Source of the DNA: Streptomyces yangpuensis
Lineage (GTDB): Bacteria; Actinomycetota; Actinomycetes; Streptomycetales; Streptomycetaceae
Direction of reading: 5' to 3'
Assembly (NCBI RefSeq): GCF_001005295.1
Contig: NZ_LBMK01000001.1
Span: 436,704 to 500,703, forward strand
Length of the DNA stretch: 64,000 nt
Positions 1 to 8,337 of the stretch are shown in pieces. The notes beneath the pieces were generated by a model, which worked only from the letters and a program-made list of their open reading frames with translations, was not told the DNA's origin and did no database searches. Position 1 is the stretch's first letter; the number at the start of each line of letters is the position of its first letter. Both the position numbers and the translations under genes were made by a program.

Positions 1-1
1 G

Positions 2-103
2 GGGGCCCGCCCCTACCGCCTCGGCCGTTCCGTCCTGCGGACCTCCACCGCCGGCACCGCGGCCGCGGCGGTCCTGCTCGCCCGTACCGGACGCTGGGCC
101 TGA
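2..103 (+). CDS. rsmE: C-terminal end of 16S rRNA (uracil-1498) methyltransferase RsmE, partial
   Basis: Only the last 33 codons are in the window, ending in TGA at 101-103. The tail contains the residues LGRSVLRTSTAG followed by an Ala-rich stretch and ARTGRW. This matches the conserved end of the SPOUT methyltransferase RsmE, where the LGxxILRxETA motif forms part of the SAM-binding knot. RsmE methylates U1498 of 16S rRNA. The HIT gene starts 79 bp downstream on the same strand, a neighbour order common in actinobacteria. The call rests on a short tail and on context. Confidence 0.7.
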   Translation, partial: GARPYRLGRSVLRTSTAGTAAAAVLLARTGRWA

Positions 104-182
104 CCGGCCGGAATGCGCGCCCGCGGCGGGCCCCCGGCTGGATACGATGCCCGGACCGATCAACATCACGGGAGGGTGAGCA

Positions 183-542
183 ATGGCCGGGGAACCGCAG
201 GCCGACTGCCTGTTCTGCAAGATCGTCGAGGGTGCCGTCCCGGCGACGGTGGTCCGGGAGACCGAGACCACCGTCGCCTTCCGGGACATCAACCCGCAGG
301 CGCCGACGCACGTGCTCGTCATCCCCAAGGTGCACTACCCCGACGCGGCCTCCCTCGCGGCCGCCGAGCCGGGCATCGCCGCCGACATACTGCGTGAGGC
401 CGCACAGGTCGCCGCCGACGAGAAGATCGACGACCACGGCTACCGGGTCGTCTTCAACACCGGCTCCGGCGCCGGCCAGACCGTCTGGCACGCGCACGCG
501 CACGTCCTGGGCGGGCGCGGCCTCCAGTGGCCCCCGGGGTAG
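183..542 (+). CDS. HIT (histidine triad) family nucleotide-binding protein
   Basis: A 119-residue protein of standard HINT size. The triad HAHAH sits near residues 103-107, and CLFCKIVEG near residue 9 is the usual N-terminal start of bacterial HIT proteins with a CxxC pair. The family hydrolyses nucleoside phosphoramidates or acyl-AMP in the cytosol, with the middle triad His as nucleophile. The ATG is preceded by GGGAGGG. The RNase Z start lies 4 bp after the stop, so the two are probably co-transcribed. Family assignment is firm; the natural substrate cannot be told from sequence. Confidence 0.95.
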   Translation: MAGEPQADCLFCKIVEGAVPATVVRETETTVAFRDINPQAPTHVLVIPKVHYPDAASLAAAEPGIAADILREAAQVAADEKIDDHGYRVVFNTGSGAGQTVWHAHAHVLGGRGLQWPPG

Positions 543-545
543 CAC

Positions 546-1451
546 GTGTCCGCCAGAGAGTTCGTGGTGCTGGGCACCGCCAGCCAGGTGCCCACCCGCC
601 ACCGCAACCACAACGGCTACCTGCTGCGCTGGGACGGCGAGGGCATCCTCTTCGACCCGGGCGAGGGCACGCAGCGCCAGATGCTGCGGGCCGGCGTGGC
701 CGCGCACGACATCGACCGCATCTGCATCACCCACTTCCACGGCGACCACAGCCTCGGCCTCGCCGGGGTGATCCAGCGGATCAACCTCGATCAGGTCCCG
801 CACCCCGTCGCCGCGCACTACCCGGCGTCCGGACAGAAGTTCTTCGACCGGCTCCGCTACGCCACGGCCTACCGGGAGACCGCGGAGATCCTGGAGCAAC
901 CGGTCTCCGGGGACGGACCGGTGGCGCAGGGCGCCTCGTACGTCCTTCAGGCCCGGCGGCTCTCGCACCCCGTGGAGTCCTTCGGCTACCGGATCACCGA
1001 GCCCGACGGGCGCCGGATGGTGCCCGAACTGCTCGCCCGGCACGGGATCAAGGGCCCCGACGTGGGCCGGATCCAGCGGGACGGGCGCCTCGGCGAGGTC
1101 ACGCTGGAGGAGGTCAGCGAACCCAGGCCCGGACAGCGCTTCGCCTTCGTCATGGACACCCGGCTCTGCGGCGGCGTGGACGAGCTCGCCGAGGGCTGCG
1201 ACATGCTGGTGATCGAGTCGACCTTCCTCGACGAGGACGAACGCCTGGCCACCGACCACGGGCACCTCACCGCCGGCCAGGCGGCCCGGGTGGCGCGGGA
1301 CGCGGGCGTGCGCCACCTCGTGCTGACGCACTTCTCGCAGCGGTACACCGACCCCACCGAGTTCGAACGCCAGGCACGGGCGGCCGGGTTCGAGGGGGAG
1401 CTCACCGTGGCCGCGGACCTGATGCGGGTGCCGTTGCCGAAGCGGGGCTGA
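546..1451 (+). CDS. rnz: Ribonuclease Z (tRNA 3' endonuclease)
   Basis: A 301-residue metallo-beta-lactamase-fold protein starting at GTG. The zinc motif HFHGDHS is near residues 63-69, and further ligands fit VMDTRL (about 199) and the late HLT and LTHFSQRY histidines. Length and the N-terminal [10 protein letters not shown] are typical of the ElaC/RNase Z long form, which cleaves the 3' trailer of tRNA precursors. It follows the HIT gene after 3 bp. The assignment is strong because the RNase Z-specific order of motifs is kept throughout. Confidence 0.95.
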   Translation: MSAREFVVLGTASQVPTRHRNHNGYLLRWDGEGILFDPGEGTQRQMLRAGVAAHDIDRICITHFHGDHSLGLAGVIQRINLDQVPHPVAAHYPASGQKFFDRLRYATAYRETAEILEQPVSGDGPVAQGASYVLQARRLSHPVESFGYRITEPDGRRMVPELLARHGIKGPDVGRIQRDGRLGEVTLEEVSEPRPGQRFAFVMDTRLCGGVDELAEGCDMLVIESTFLDEDERLATDHGHLTAGQAARVARDAGVRHLVLTHFSQRYTDPTEFERQARAAGFEGELTVAADLMRVPLPKRG

Positions 1452-1632
1452 CACGGTCGGCGACCCGGGGCGCGTACGTGCGTCCCGGGCCGCGGCGCGG
1501 CGTGCGGTGACCGGCCCGGAGGGCATCGTGCGGGTGATCTGCGCCACACTGGGTTCTGATCCCGCCCGGGGCGGGGAGACCTGGCAGCTTTCACCGAGAA
1601 ACGGCCCTTCGAGACCGACAGGGGAGACCACC

Positions 1633-2727
1633 GTGACCAGTGGGGACCTCGACAGCCGCACCGCAGCCCTGGACCCGCTCGGGCCGCTGCGCGACCCGGA
1701 GGAACCGGGCTGCGACGTCTTCCTGACCGGGACGGTCTTCCTCGACATCATCTTCACCGGACTGGACTCGGCGCCGGTGCGCGGTACGGAGTCCTGGGCG
1801 CGCGGCATGGGCTCCAGCCCCGGCGGCGTCGCCAACATGGCCACCGCCCTGGCCCGGCTCGGCCTGCGCACCTCACTGGCCGCGGCCTTCGGCGACGACC
1901 ACTACGGCGAGTACTGCTGGGACGCCCTGGAGCAGGGCGAGGGCATCGACCTGGCCATGTCCCGGACCGTCCCCGGCTGGCACAGCCCCGTCACCGTCTC
2001 GATGGCCTACGAGGGCGAGCGCACGATGGTCTCCCACGGCCACGAGGCCCCTCCGCCGGCAGGCCCCGGCCCCTTCCCGCAGTGCCCGCCGAGGGCCCGC
2101 GCCGCCGTCGCCTCGCTGGAGCCCGGCCGCGGCGAGGCATGGATCGCAGAAGCCGCCCGGCGCGGTTCGCGGATCTTCGCGGACGTGGGCTGGGACGAGA
2201 GCGGACGGTGGGACCTGGGGGCCCTGGCCGACCTGGAGCACTGCGAGGCCTTCCTGCCGAACGCGGGCGAGGCCATGCGGTACACGCGCACCGATTGCCC
2301 GCGGGCGGCGGCCCGCGCACTGGCCGAGAGGGTCCCGGTCGCGGTGGTGACCATGGGCGCGGAGGGCTCGTACGCGGTCGACAGCCGCACCGGGGAGACC
2401 GCCCACGTCCCCGGGATCGCCGTGGAGGAGCTGGACCCGACGGGGGCGGGGGATGTCTACGTGGCGGGCTTCGTCACCGGCACCCTGGCGGGCTGGCCGC
2501 TGGCGGACCGGCTGGCCTTCGCCGGGCTGACCGCGGCCCTGTCGGTCCAGGAGTTCGGCGGGTCCCTGTCGGCGCCCGGCTGGCCGGAGGTGGCCCACTG
2601 GTGGCAGGCCGCCCCGCACGCGCTGCGCGGCCGCTACGGCTTCCTGGACGAGCTGATTCCGCCGGCCGCGACCCCGGCCGCCCGGCGCAGAGCCGTGCCG
2701 ACCATCGGCTTCCGGCACTCCGCTTAG
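1633..2727 (+). CDS. PfkB-family carbohydrate kinase
   Basis: A 364-residue ribokinase-like protein. The first PfkB signature is seen in SSPGGVANMATALARLG, and the second, DPTGAGDVY near residue 268, has the catalytic Asp. The frame is open back to 1507, but the GTG at 1633 is chosen because GGGGAGA lies 5 bp before it and the fold begins soon after (CDVFLTGTVFLDIIF). The family phosphorylates sugars or nucleosides; the substrate is not evident. It stands alone between rnz and phoH. Confidence 0.85.
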   Translation: MTSGDLDSRTAALDPLGPLRDPEEPGCDVFLTGTVFLDIIFTGLDSAPVRGTESWARGMGSSPGGVANMATALARLGLRTSLAAAFGDDHYGEYCWDALEQGEGIDLAMSRTVPGWHSPVTVSMAYEGERTMVSHGHEAPPPAGPGPFPQCPPRARAAVASLEPGRGEAWIAEAARRGSRIFADVGWDESGRWDLGALADLEHCEAFLPNAGEAMRYTRTDCPRAAARALAERVPVAVVTMGAEGSYAVDSRTGETAHVPGIAVEELDPTGAGDVYVAGFVTGTLAGWPLADRLAFAGLTAALSVQEFGGSLSAPGWPEVAHWWQAAPHALRGRYGFLDELIPPAATPAARRRAVPTIGFRHSA

Positions 2728-2902
2728 CCGCAGGACCGCGGACGCGGCCCGGGGCCGGGCCGGGGCTGGGCGAGTGCCGGGCCCGGGCGGCGCTGAAAAC
2801 CTCTCGGGGAAGCCGCGGCGGCGACGTACGCTTGGTACTCCGGAGGTCGTCGATCGGCGCGGCCCCTCAGCGGGAGGTATGCGCAGGCCACAGTGCCGGC
2901 CC

Positions 2903-3940
<1,038 letters not shown>

Positions 3941-3953
3941 AACCCAGCGCACC

Positions 3954-4451
3954 ATGTCGATCGACGTCAACAACGAGTCCGGAACCGAGGTCGACGAGCA
4001 GGCGATCCTCGACATCGCCCGCTACGCGCTCACCCGGATGCGGATCCACCCGCTCTCGGAGCTCTCCGTCATCGTCGTCGACGAGGACGCCATGGAGCAG
4101 CTCCACATCCAGTGGATGGACCTGCCCGGCCCGACCGACGTCATGTCCTTCCCGATGGACGAGCTCCGTCCGCCGTCGAAGGACGACGAGGAGCCCCCGC
4201 AGGGACTCCTCGGCGACATCGTGCTCTGCCCCGAGGTCGCGAAGAAGCAGGGCGAGGAAGCCCCGACGCAGCACTCCATGGACGAGGAGCTCCAGCTCCT
4301 GACCGTCCACGGAGTGCTGCACCTGCTCGGCTACGACCACGAGGAGCCCGACGAGAAGGCCGAGATGTTCGGCCTCCAGGCGGCCATCGTGGACGGCTGG
4401 CGCGGTGAGCGCGGGCTCACCGGCCCGTCCCCGGCTCCCACCGTCTCGTGA
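3954..4451 (+). CDS. ybeY: Endoribonuclease YbeY (rRNA maturation factor)
   Basis: A 165-residue protein with the family zinc signature [11 protein letters not shown] near residues 122-132, which supplies the three catalytic His. YbeY acts in 16S rRNA 3'-end maturation and ribosome quality control. The Pro/Ser-rich C-terminal extension after the core is common in actinobacteria. The TGA at 4449-4451 overlaps the GTG of the next gene, showing tight translational coupling with the CBS protein, and phoH is directly upstream. Confidence 0.96.
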   Translation: MSIDVNNESGTEVDEQAILDIARYALTRMRIHPLSELSVIVVDEDAMEQLHIQWMDLPGPTDVMSFPMDELRPPSKDDEEPPQGLLGDIVLCPEVAKKQGEEAPTQHSMDEELQLLTVHGVLHLLGYDHEEPDEKAEMFGLQAAIVDGWRGERGLTGPSPAPTVS

Positions 4452-5752
4452 GCGCCCCGCAACTGATCACCGGCGCGGTGCTGCTGGTGATCGTGGCCTG
4501 GTTCGCGGCGTGCGCGGAGTCCGGCATCGCCCGTATCTCGATCTTCCGCGCCGAGCAGGCCGTACGGGAGGGCAGGCGCGGCAGCGAGAAGCTCGCCCAG
4601 GTCGCCGGCGACCCCACCCGCTACCTCAACGTGGCGCTGCTGGTCCGGGTCACCTGCGAGATGGCGGCCGGGGTCCTCGTCACCTACGTCTGCCTCGACA
4701 CGTTCGGCGAGAACTGGACCGCCCTGCTCGTGGCCATCGCCGTGATGGTGCTGGTCTCCTTCGTCGCCGTGGGCGTCTCCCCCCGCACGATCGGCCGCCA
4801 GCACCCGCTGAACACGGCGACGGCGGCCGCGTACGTCCTCGTACCGCTCGCCAGGATCATGGGGCCGATCCCGCAGCTGCTGATCCTCATCGGCAACGCG
4901 CTCACGCCGGGCAAGGGCTTCCGCAAGGGCCCCTTCGCCTCCGAGGCCGAGCTGCGGGCCATGGTCGACCTCGCCGAGAAGGAATCGCTCATCGAGGACG
5001 ACGAGCGCCGGATGGTGCACCAGATCTTCGAACTCGGCGACACCCTCGTGCGCGAGGTGATGGTGCCGCGCACCGACCTCGTCTGCATCGAGCGCTACAA
5101 GACGGTCCGTCAGGCGACCACGCTCGCCCTGCGGTCGGGTTTCTCGCGCATCCCGGTCACCGGGGAGAACGAGGACGACATCGTCGGGATCGTCTACCTC
5201 AAGGACCTGGTCCGCAAGACACACGTCAACCGTGAGTCCGAGACCGACCTGGTGTCGACGGCGATGCGGTCGGCCGTCTTCGTGCCGGACACCAAGAACG
5301 CGGGCGATCTGCTGCGCGAGATGCAGCAGGTGCGCAACCACGTGGCCGTCGTCATCGACGAGTACGGCGGCACGGCCGGCATCGTCACCATCGAGGACAT
5401 CCTCGAGGAGATCGTCGGCGAGATCACGGACGAGTACGACCGGGAGCTCCCGCCGGTCGAGGACCTGGGGGAGGACCGCTACCGGGTCACGGCGCGCCTG
5501 GACATCACCGACCTCGGTGAGCTGTTCAAGGTCGAGGCCTTCGACGACGAGGACGTGGAGACGGTCGGCGGACTGCTGGCGAAGGCGCTGGGCCGGGTGC
5601 CGATCGCGGGAGCCTCGGCGGTCGTGGAACTGCCCGACGGCCGTCCGCTGCGGCTGACGGCGGAGGCGCCCGCGGGCCGGCGGAACAAGATCGTGACGGT
5701 GCTCGTCGAACCGGTGGCCGCGGCGGAGGCCGCGGGGGAGGAGGGGGAATGA
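4448..5752 (+). CDS. Hemolysin/CorC-like CBS-domain membrane protein (CNNM family)
   Basis: A 434-residue protein. An N-terminal DUF21 region with about four membrane segments (for example residues 5-22 and 85-112) is followed by a tandem CBS pair near residues 200-325 ([31 protein letters not shown]) and a C-terminal CorC_HlyC domain. Family members take part in Mg/Co efflux or homeostasis; the name hemolysin is historical. It starts inside the ybeY stop and its own stop overlaps the next ATG, so phoH-ybeY-corC-mmcQ form one operon. Confidence 0.92.
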   Translation: MSAPQLITGAVLLVIVAWFAACAESGIARISIFRAEQAVREGRRGSEKLAQVAGDPTRYLNVALLVRVTCEMAAGVLVTYVCLDTFGENWTALLVAIAVMVLVSFVAVGVSPRTIGRQHPLNTATAAAYVLVPLARIMGPIPQLLILIGNALTPGKGFRKGPFASEAELRAMVDLAEKESLIEDDERRMVHQIFELGDTLVREVMVPRTDLVCIERYKTVRQATTLALRSGFSRIPVTGENEDDIVGIVYLKDLVRKTHVNRESETDLVSTAMRSAVFVPDTKNAGDLLREMQQVRNHVAVVIDEYGGTAGIVTIEDILEEIVGEITDEYDRELPPVEDLGEDRYRVTARLDITDLGELFKVEAFDDEDVETVGGLLAKALGRVPIAGASAVVELPDGRPLRLTAEAPAGRRNKIVTVLVEPVAAAEAAGEEGE

Positions 5753-6102
5753 CCCCGGCGCAGCTGCGGGAGTTCTGTCTGGGCTTCAACGCGGCGGTGG
5801 AGGAGTTCCCCTTCACCCCGGAGACCTCGGTGTTCAAGGTGAAGGGCAAGATGTTCGCCCTCAGCACGCTGGACGCCGAGCCCCTGAAGATCAACCTCAA
5901 GTGCGAGCCGGAGCTGGCCGTGCGGCTGCGCGAGGAGCACGAGGCGATCGCGCCGGGCTACCACATGAACAAGCGGCACTGGAACACGGTGACGGTGGGC
6001 GGAATCCCCGACGTGATGCTGCGCGAGCTCGTCGAGGACTCGTACGACCTGGTGGTCGCGGGGCTGCCGCGGGCGGAGCGGCTGAAGCTCGACCGGCCCT
6101 GA
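5749..6102 (+). CDS. MmcQ/YjbR family protein
   Basis: A 117-residue protein with the compact MmcQ/YjbR fold: LREFCLGFNAAVEEFPF at the start, VFKVKGKMFALS in the middle, and the closing HMNKRHWNTVTV and ELVEDSYDLVV motifs. The fold resembles a DNA-binding CyaY-like domain but the molecular function is not established. The ATG overlaps the TGA of the CBS protein (ATGA), so it is translationally coupled. Length is typical. Confidence 0.9.
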   Translation: MTPAQLREFCLGFNAAVEEFPFTPETSVFKVKGKMFALSTLDAEPLKINLKCEPELAVRLREEHEAIAPGYHMNKRHWNTVTVGGIPDVMLRELVEDSYDLVVAGLPRAERLKLDRP

Positions 6103-6182
6103 CCGTGGCCGATCCCGGGCCGGTCCGGGCCGCGGCGGGGTCGTTGCGCGGCCCGGGCGGGGGGCTCCCTATGCTTTCGACC

Positions 6183-6539
6183 ATGACGGAGAGCACCGGG
6201 ATCGACCCCGAGGACAGCAAGATCATCACGCTGGCGCGCAGCGCCCGGGCCCGCAACGGGGTGCCCGAGGGGGCGGCGGTGCGGGACGAGACGGGACGGA
6301 CGTACGTCGCGGGCACGGTGGAGCTCGACTCCCTGAAGCTGAGCGCGCTGCAGACCGCGGTCGCGATGGCCGTGGCCAGCGGGGCGCGGTCCCTGGAGGC
6401 CGCGGCAGTGGTGAGCGCGGCCGACGCCCCGGCCGAGGCCGACCGGGCGGCGGTCCGCGACCTCGGCGGCCCGGACACCCCGGTCCTCCTGGCGGCCCCG
6501 GACGGCACCCTGAAGTCCACGACCCCGGCCGGCCGGTAG
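6183..6539 (+). CDS. Cytidine-deaminase-like protein lacking the zinc site
   Basis: A 118-residue protein that keeps the general deaminase layout: N-terminal helix DSKIITLARSARARN, then VRDETGRTYVAGTVEL and ALQTAVAMAVASGA where true enzymes have the H/C-A-E helix, then VLLAAPDG. The catalytic C/H-A-E and the P-C-x-x-C zinc ligands are absent; there is no Cys at all. It may be a structural or regulatory relative rather than an enzyme. TATGCT at 6170-6175 is a good -10 box 7 bp before the ATG at 6183, fitting a leaderless start; an ATG at 6171 is the alternative. Confidence 0.75.
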   Translation: MTESTGIDPEDSKIITLARSARARNGVPEGAAVRDETGRTYVAGTVELDSLKLSALQTAVAMAVASGARSLEAAAVVSAADAPAEADRAAVRDLGGPDTPVLLAAPDGTLKSTTPAGR

Positions 6540-6620
6540 CCTCTGGCCTCCCGGCGGGGTCGCTGTCCCGTGTTCGGCCGCGGCCCGGCAGGCTCTGCCC
6601 GCCGATGCGGCCCCGCCCGG

Positions 6621-6754
6621 CCATTCCAGCCTCGGCCACATCCAGCCTCGGGCGGGCAAAGCCGGCCCCGCCGGCCTTTGAGGCGCGGGGTCCGGGGCGG
6701 CGCCCCAGGAAACCCGGCTCCGCCGGGCGCCGGCCTCCGCCCGGACCCTCCCCC
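6621..6754. repeat. Dispersed GC-rich Streptomyces intergenic repeat
   Basis: The stretch holds CCAGCCTCG twice, then GCCGGCCCCGCCGGC, TTTGAGGCGCGGGG, TCCGGGGCGGCGCCCC and AAACCCGGCTCCGCCGGG. This order of palindromes resembles the high-copy GC-rich intergenic unit found many times in Streptomyces chromosomes. It sits between the deaminase-like gene and an AraC remnant, at the edge of a block that separates era from its usual neighbours. Copy number cannot be judged from one window, though a related piece lies inside the gene at 44.0 kb. Confidence 0.6.
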
Positions 6755-6928
6755 GGCTACCGCTGGTTCGGGACGGCGCACTCGCTGCGCCAGTACGTGC
6801 ATGCGGCGCTCGGGGTGAGCCCGACGGCCTACCGGCCGTCCTTCCGGGCCACCGGAGGAGCGGGAGGGGGCGGTGCCACGCCGCCATCTCCTGATGGGCC
6901 ATCAGTTGATGCCGGGTCCGTGCATTGA
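6755..6928 (+). pseudogene. Remnant of an AraC/GlxA-type regulator (C-terminal HTH tail)
   Basis: The reading frame gives FGTAHSLRQYVHAALGVSPTAYRPSF, which is the last helix and closing motif of AraC/XylS-type DNA-binding domains (usually FGxxxxLRRxFRRxxGVSPxxYRxxF). The rest of the domain and the whole sensor part are missing: the frame upstream runs into the GC-rich repeat. It therefore looks like a truncated 3' end left by a deletion or recombination. An in-frame TGA closes it at 6926-6928. The block 6540-6999 holds otherwise no gene. Confidence 0.65.
6890..6904. promoter_or_regulatory. 15-bp palindrome upstream of the WxL-like gene
   Basis: CTGATGG G CCATCAG is a perfect 7-bp inverted repeat around one base, 96 bp before the start at 7000. 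It overlaps the end of the AraC remnant. A protein-binding site is possible; no regulator can be named. Confidence 0.35.
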
Positions 6929-6999
6929 CTTCTCCCGTCGCCCGCTCGTGAATGGGCCCCTGCGCGGGGCGCGGCGCGAGGCAACCCAGGGGGCGGGCA

Positions 7000-8337
7000 G
7001 TGCGAACACGGGCGCGGAACCGGAGATGGTCGGCAGCCGTCGGCATGGCCGCTCTCGCGGCCACGGCCGGGGGCGCCCTCGGCGCACCCGCCGCGGCCGA
7101 GGGGGAGACGCCCCCGGGACAGGTGGACTTCCCCACGCAGTGCCTGGCGCCCCAGGAGGCCGGACTCCCGCCCGCCGACGGGCGGACCACCGCCAGGATC
7201 ACCGTGGACGACCCGGCACCCCGGCTCGGCGACACCGTCACCGTGACCTACCAGGTCCTCGGGACCCCGGCCCTGAACCCGGTCGGCGGCGAACTCCCCG
7301 CCGACACGCTCACCCCGGCCGGCCGGATCCTGCTCGGGGGCGCCCAGAGCGGCGAGGTCACCGTCGTCGGCGCCCAGCGCAACGACCCCGTCCCGGCCGG
7401 CGCGCCCCTGCCCGCGGTCACCATGACCGGCACCTTCACCGTCACCGCGCCCGGCGAGATCACCCTGGCACCCGGCCCCTACACCCTGCACACCGGCCAA
7501 CTCGTGGATCTCGACACCAGCTGCACCGCCTCCGGTCCGGCCCCGGCCCCCGTCTCGGCACGCCTCACCGGCACCGCACTGCCCACGGCCAACCTGCGCA
7601 CCGTCCGCCTCGCCGCCGCCCACGGCAGACCCGGAGCCGGGGTGAAGGTCACCGCCGCCGGGTTCCCGCCGGGCGCCTCCGTGACCGTCGCGGGGCGGGC
7701 CGGCGCCGCCGAGACCGCCGACCGGGTGCGCGCCACCGCCGACGGCCTGGGCACGGCCGTCGTGGAGCTGCCGGTCACCGACCGCACGACCACCGCGGTC
7801 GTCGCCTACGAGGGCACGGCCTGGTCCGCGGGCCAGGGCTCCGGCCCTGCGGCGTACACGGTCGTCGACGCCGCCCCGCCGCCGGCCGCCACGCAGAAGG
7901 TCACCGCCACCGTCGAACCGGGCGCGCTCGGCATGACCCAGGCAGGCGAGGACATCACCCTCGGCGCGGTCCCGTACGGCGGTGGCGGCCCGGCGCCCGG
8001 CCGGATCGGCACCGTGACCGTCACCGACGCCCGCGGCGGCCCGGCCGGCTGGTCCCTGACCGGCAAGGTCACCGACTTCACCGGCCCCGGTGGGATCCGC
8101 ATCCCGGGCGCGTCCCTGTCCTGGACCCCGTCGTGCGTGGCGGCCCCGGGCAGCCTCAGCCCCTGTACGCCGGGCAGCGCGGGCGCCGTCGGCCCCGAGG
8201 GTGCGCTCCTGGCCTCCACCCCGGACGGCCCGCTGGCCGGCGGCACCTTCACGGTCGACGCGACGGTCACCCTGCGCGTGCCGCCGTACACCCCGCCGGG
8301 CGCCTACACGGCGGTCCTGACCCTGACCCTGTCGTGA
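7000..8337 (+). CDS. Secreted WxL-domain-like surface protein
   Basis: A 445-residue secreted protein. Start GTG 7000 follows GGGGGCGG and gives an Arg-rich n-region and a hydrophobic stretch (AAVGMAALAATAGGALG) ending in APAAA, a signal peptide. The mature part is beta-rich with Ig-like repeats, and its last 130 residues (from VTATVEPGALGMTQAG to the C-terminus) resemble WxL-type modules: a VTVTDARGG..GWSLTGKVTDF motif and a final YTAVLTLTLS strand. The Trp in GWSL fits the first WxL motif. Its stop overlaps the start of a DUF916-like protein (GTGA), the pairing seen in WxL loci. Confidence 0.7.
   Translation: MRTRARNRRWSAAVGMAALAATAGGALGAPAAAEGETPPGQVDFPTQCLAPQEAGLPPADGRTTARITVDDPAPRLGDTVTVTYQVLGTPALNPVGGELPADTLTPAGRILLGGAQSGEVTVVGAQRNDPVPAGAPLPAVTMTGTFTVTAPGEITLAPGPYTLHTGQLVDLDTSCTASGPAPAPVSARLTGTALPTANLRTVRLAAAHGRPGAGVKVTAAGFPPGASVTVAGRAGAAETADRVRATADGLGTAVVELPVTDRTTTAVVAYEGTAWSAGQGSGPAAYTVVDAAPPPAATQKVTATVEPGALGMTQAGEDITLGAVPYGGGGPAPGRIGTVTVTDARGGPAGWSLTGKVTDFTGPGGIRIPGASLSWTPSCVAAPGSLSPCTPGSAGAVGPEGALLASTPDGPLAGGTFTVDATVTLRVPPYTPPGAYTAVLTLTLS

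Noticed and set aside
6873..8333. The plus-strand frame of the DUF916-like gene is open upstream to 6873
   Set aside because: It runs antiparallel in phase to the WxL-like gene, is Arg-rich with no domain, and the GTGA overlap at 8334 gives a better start.
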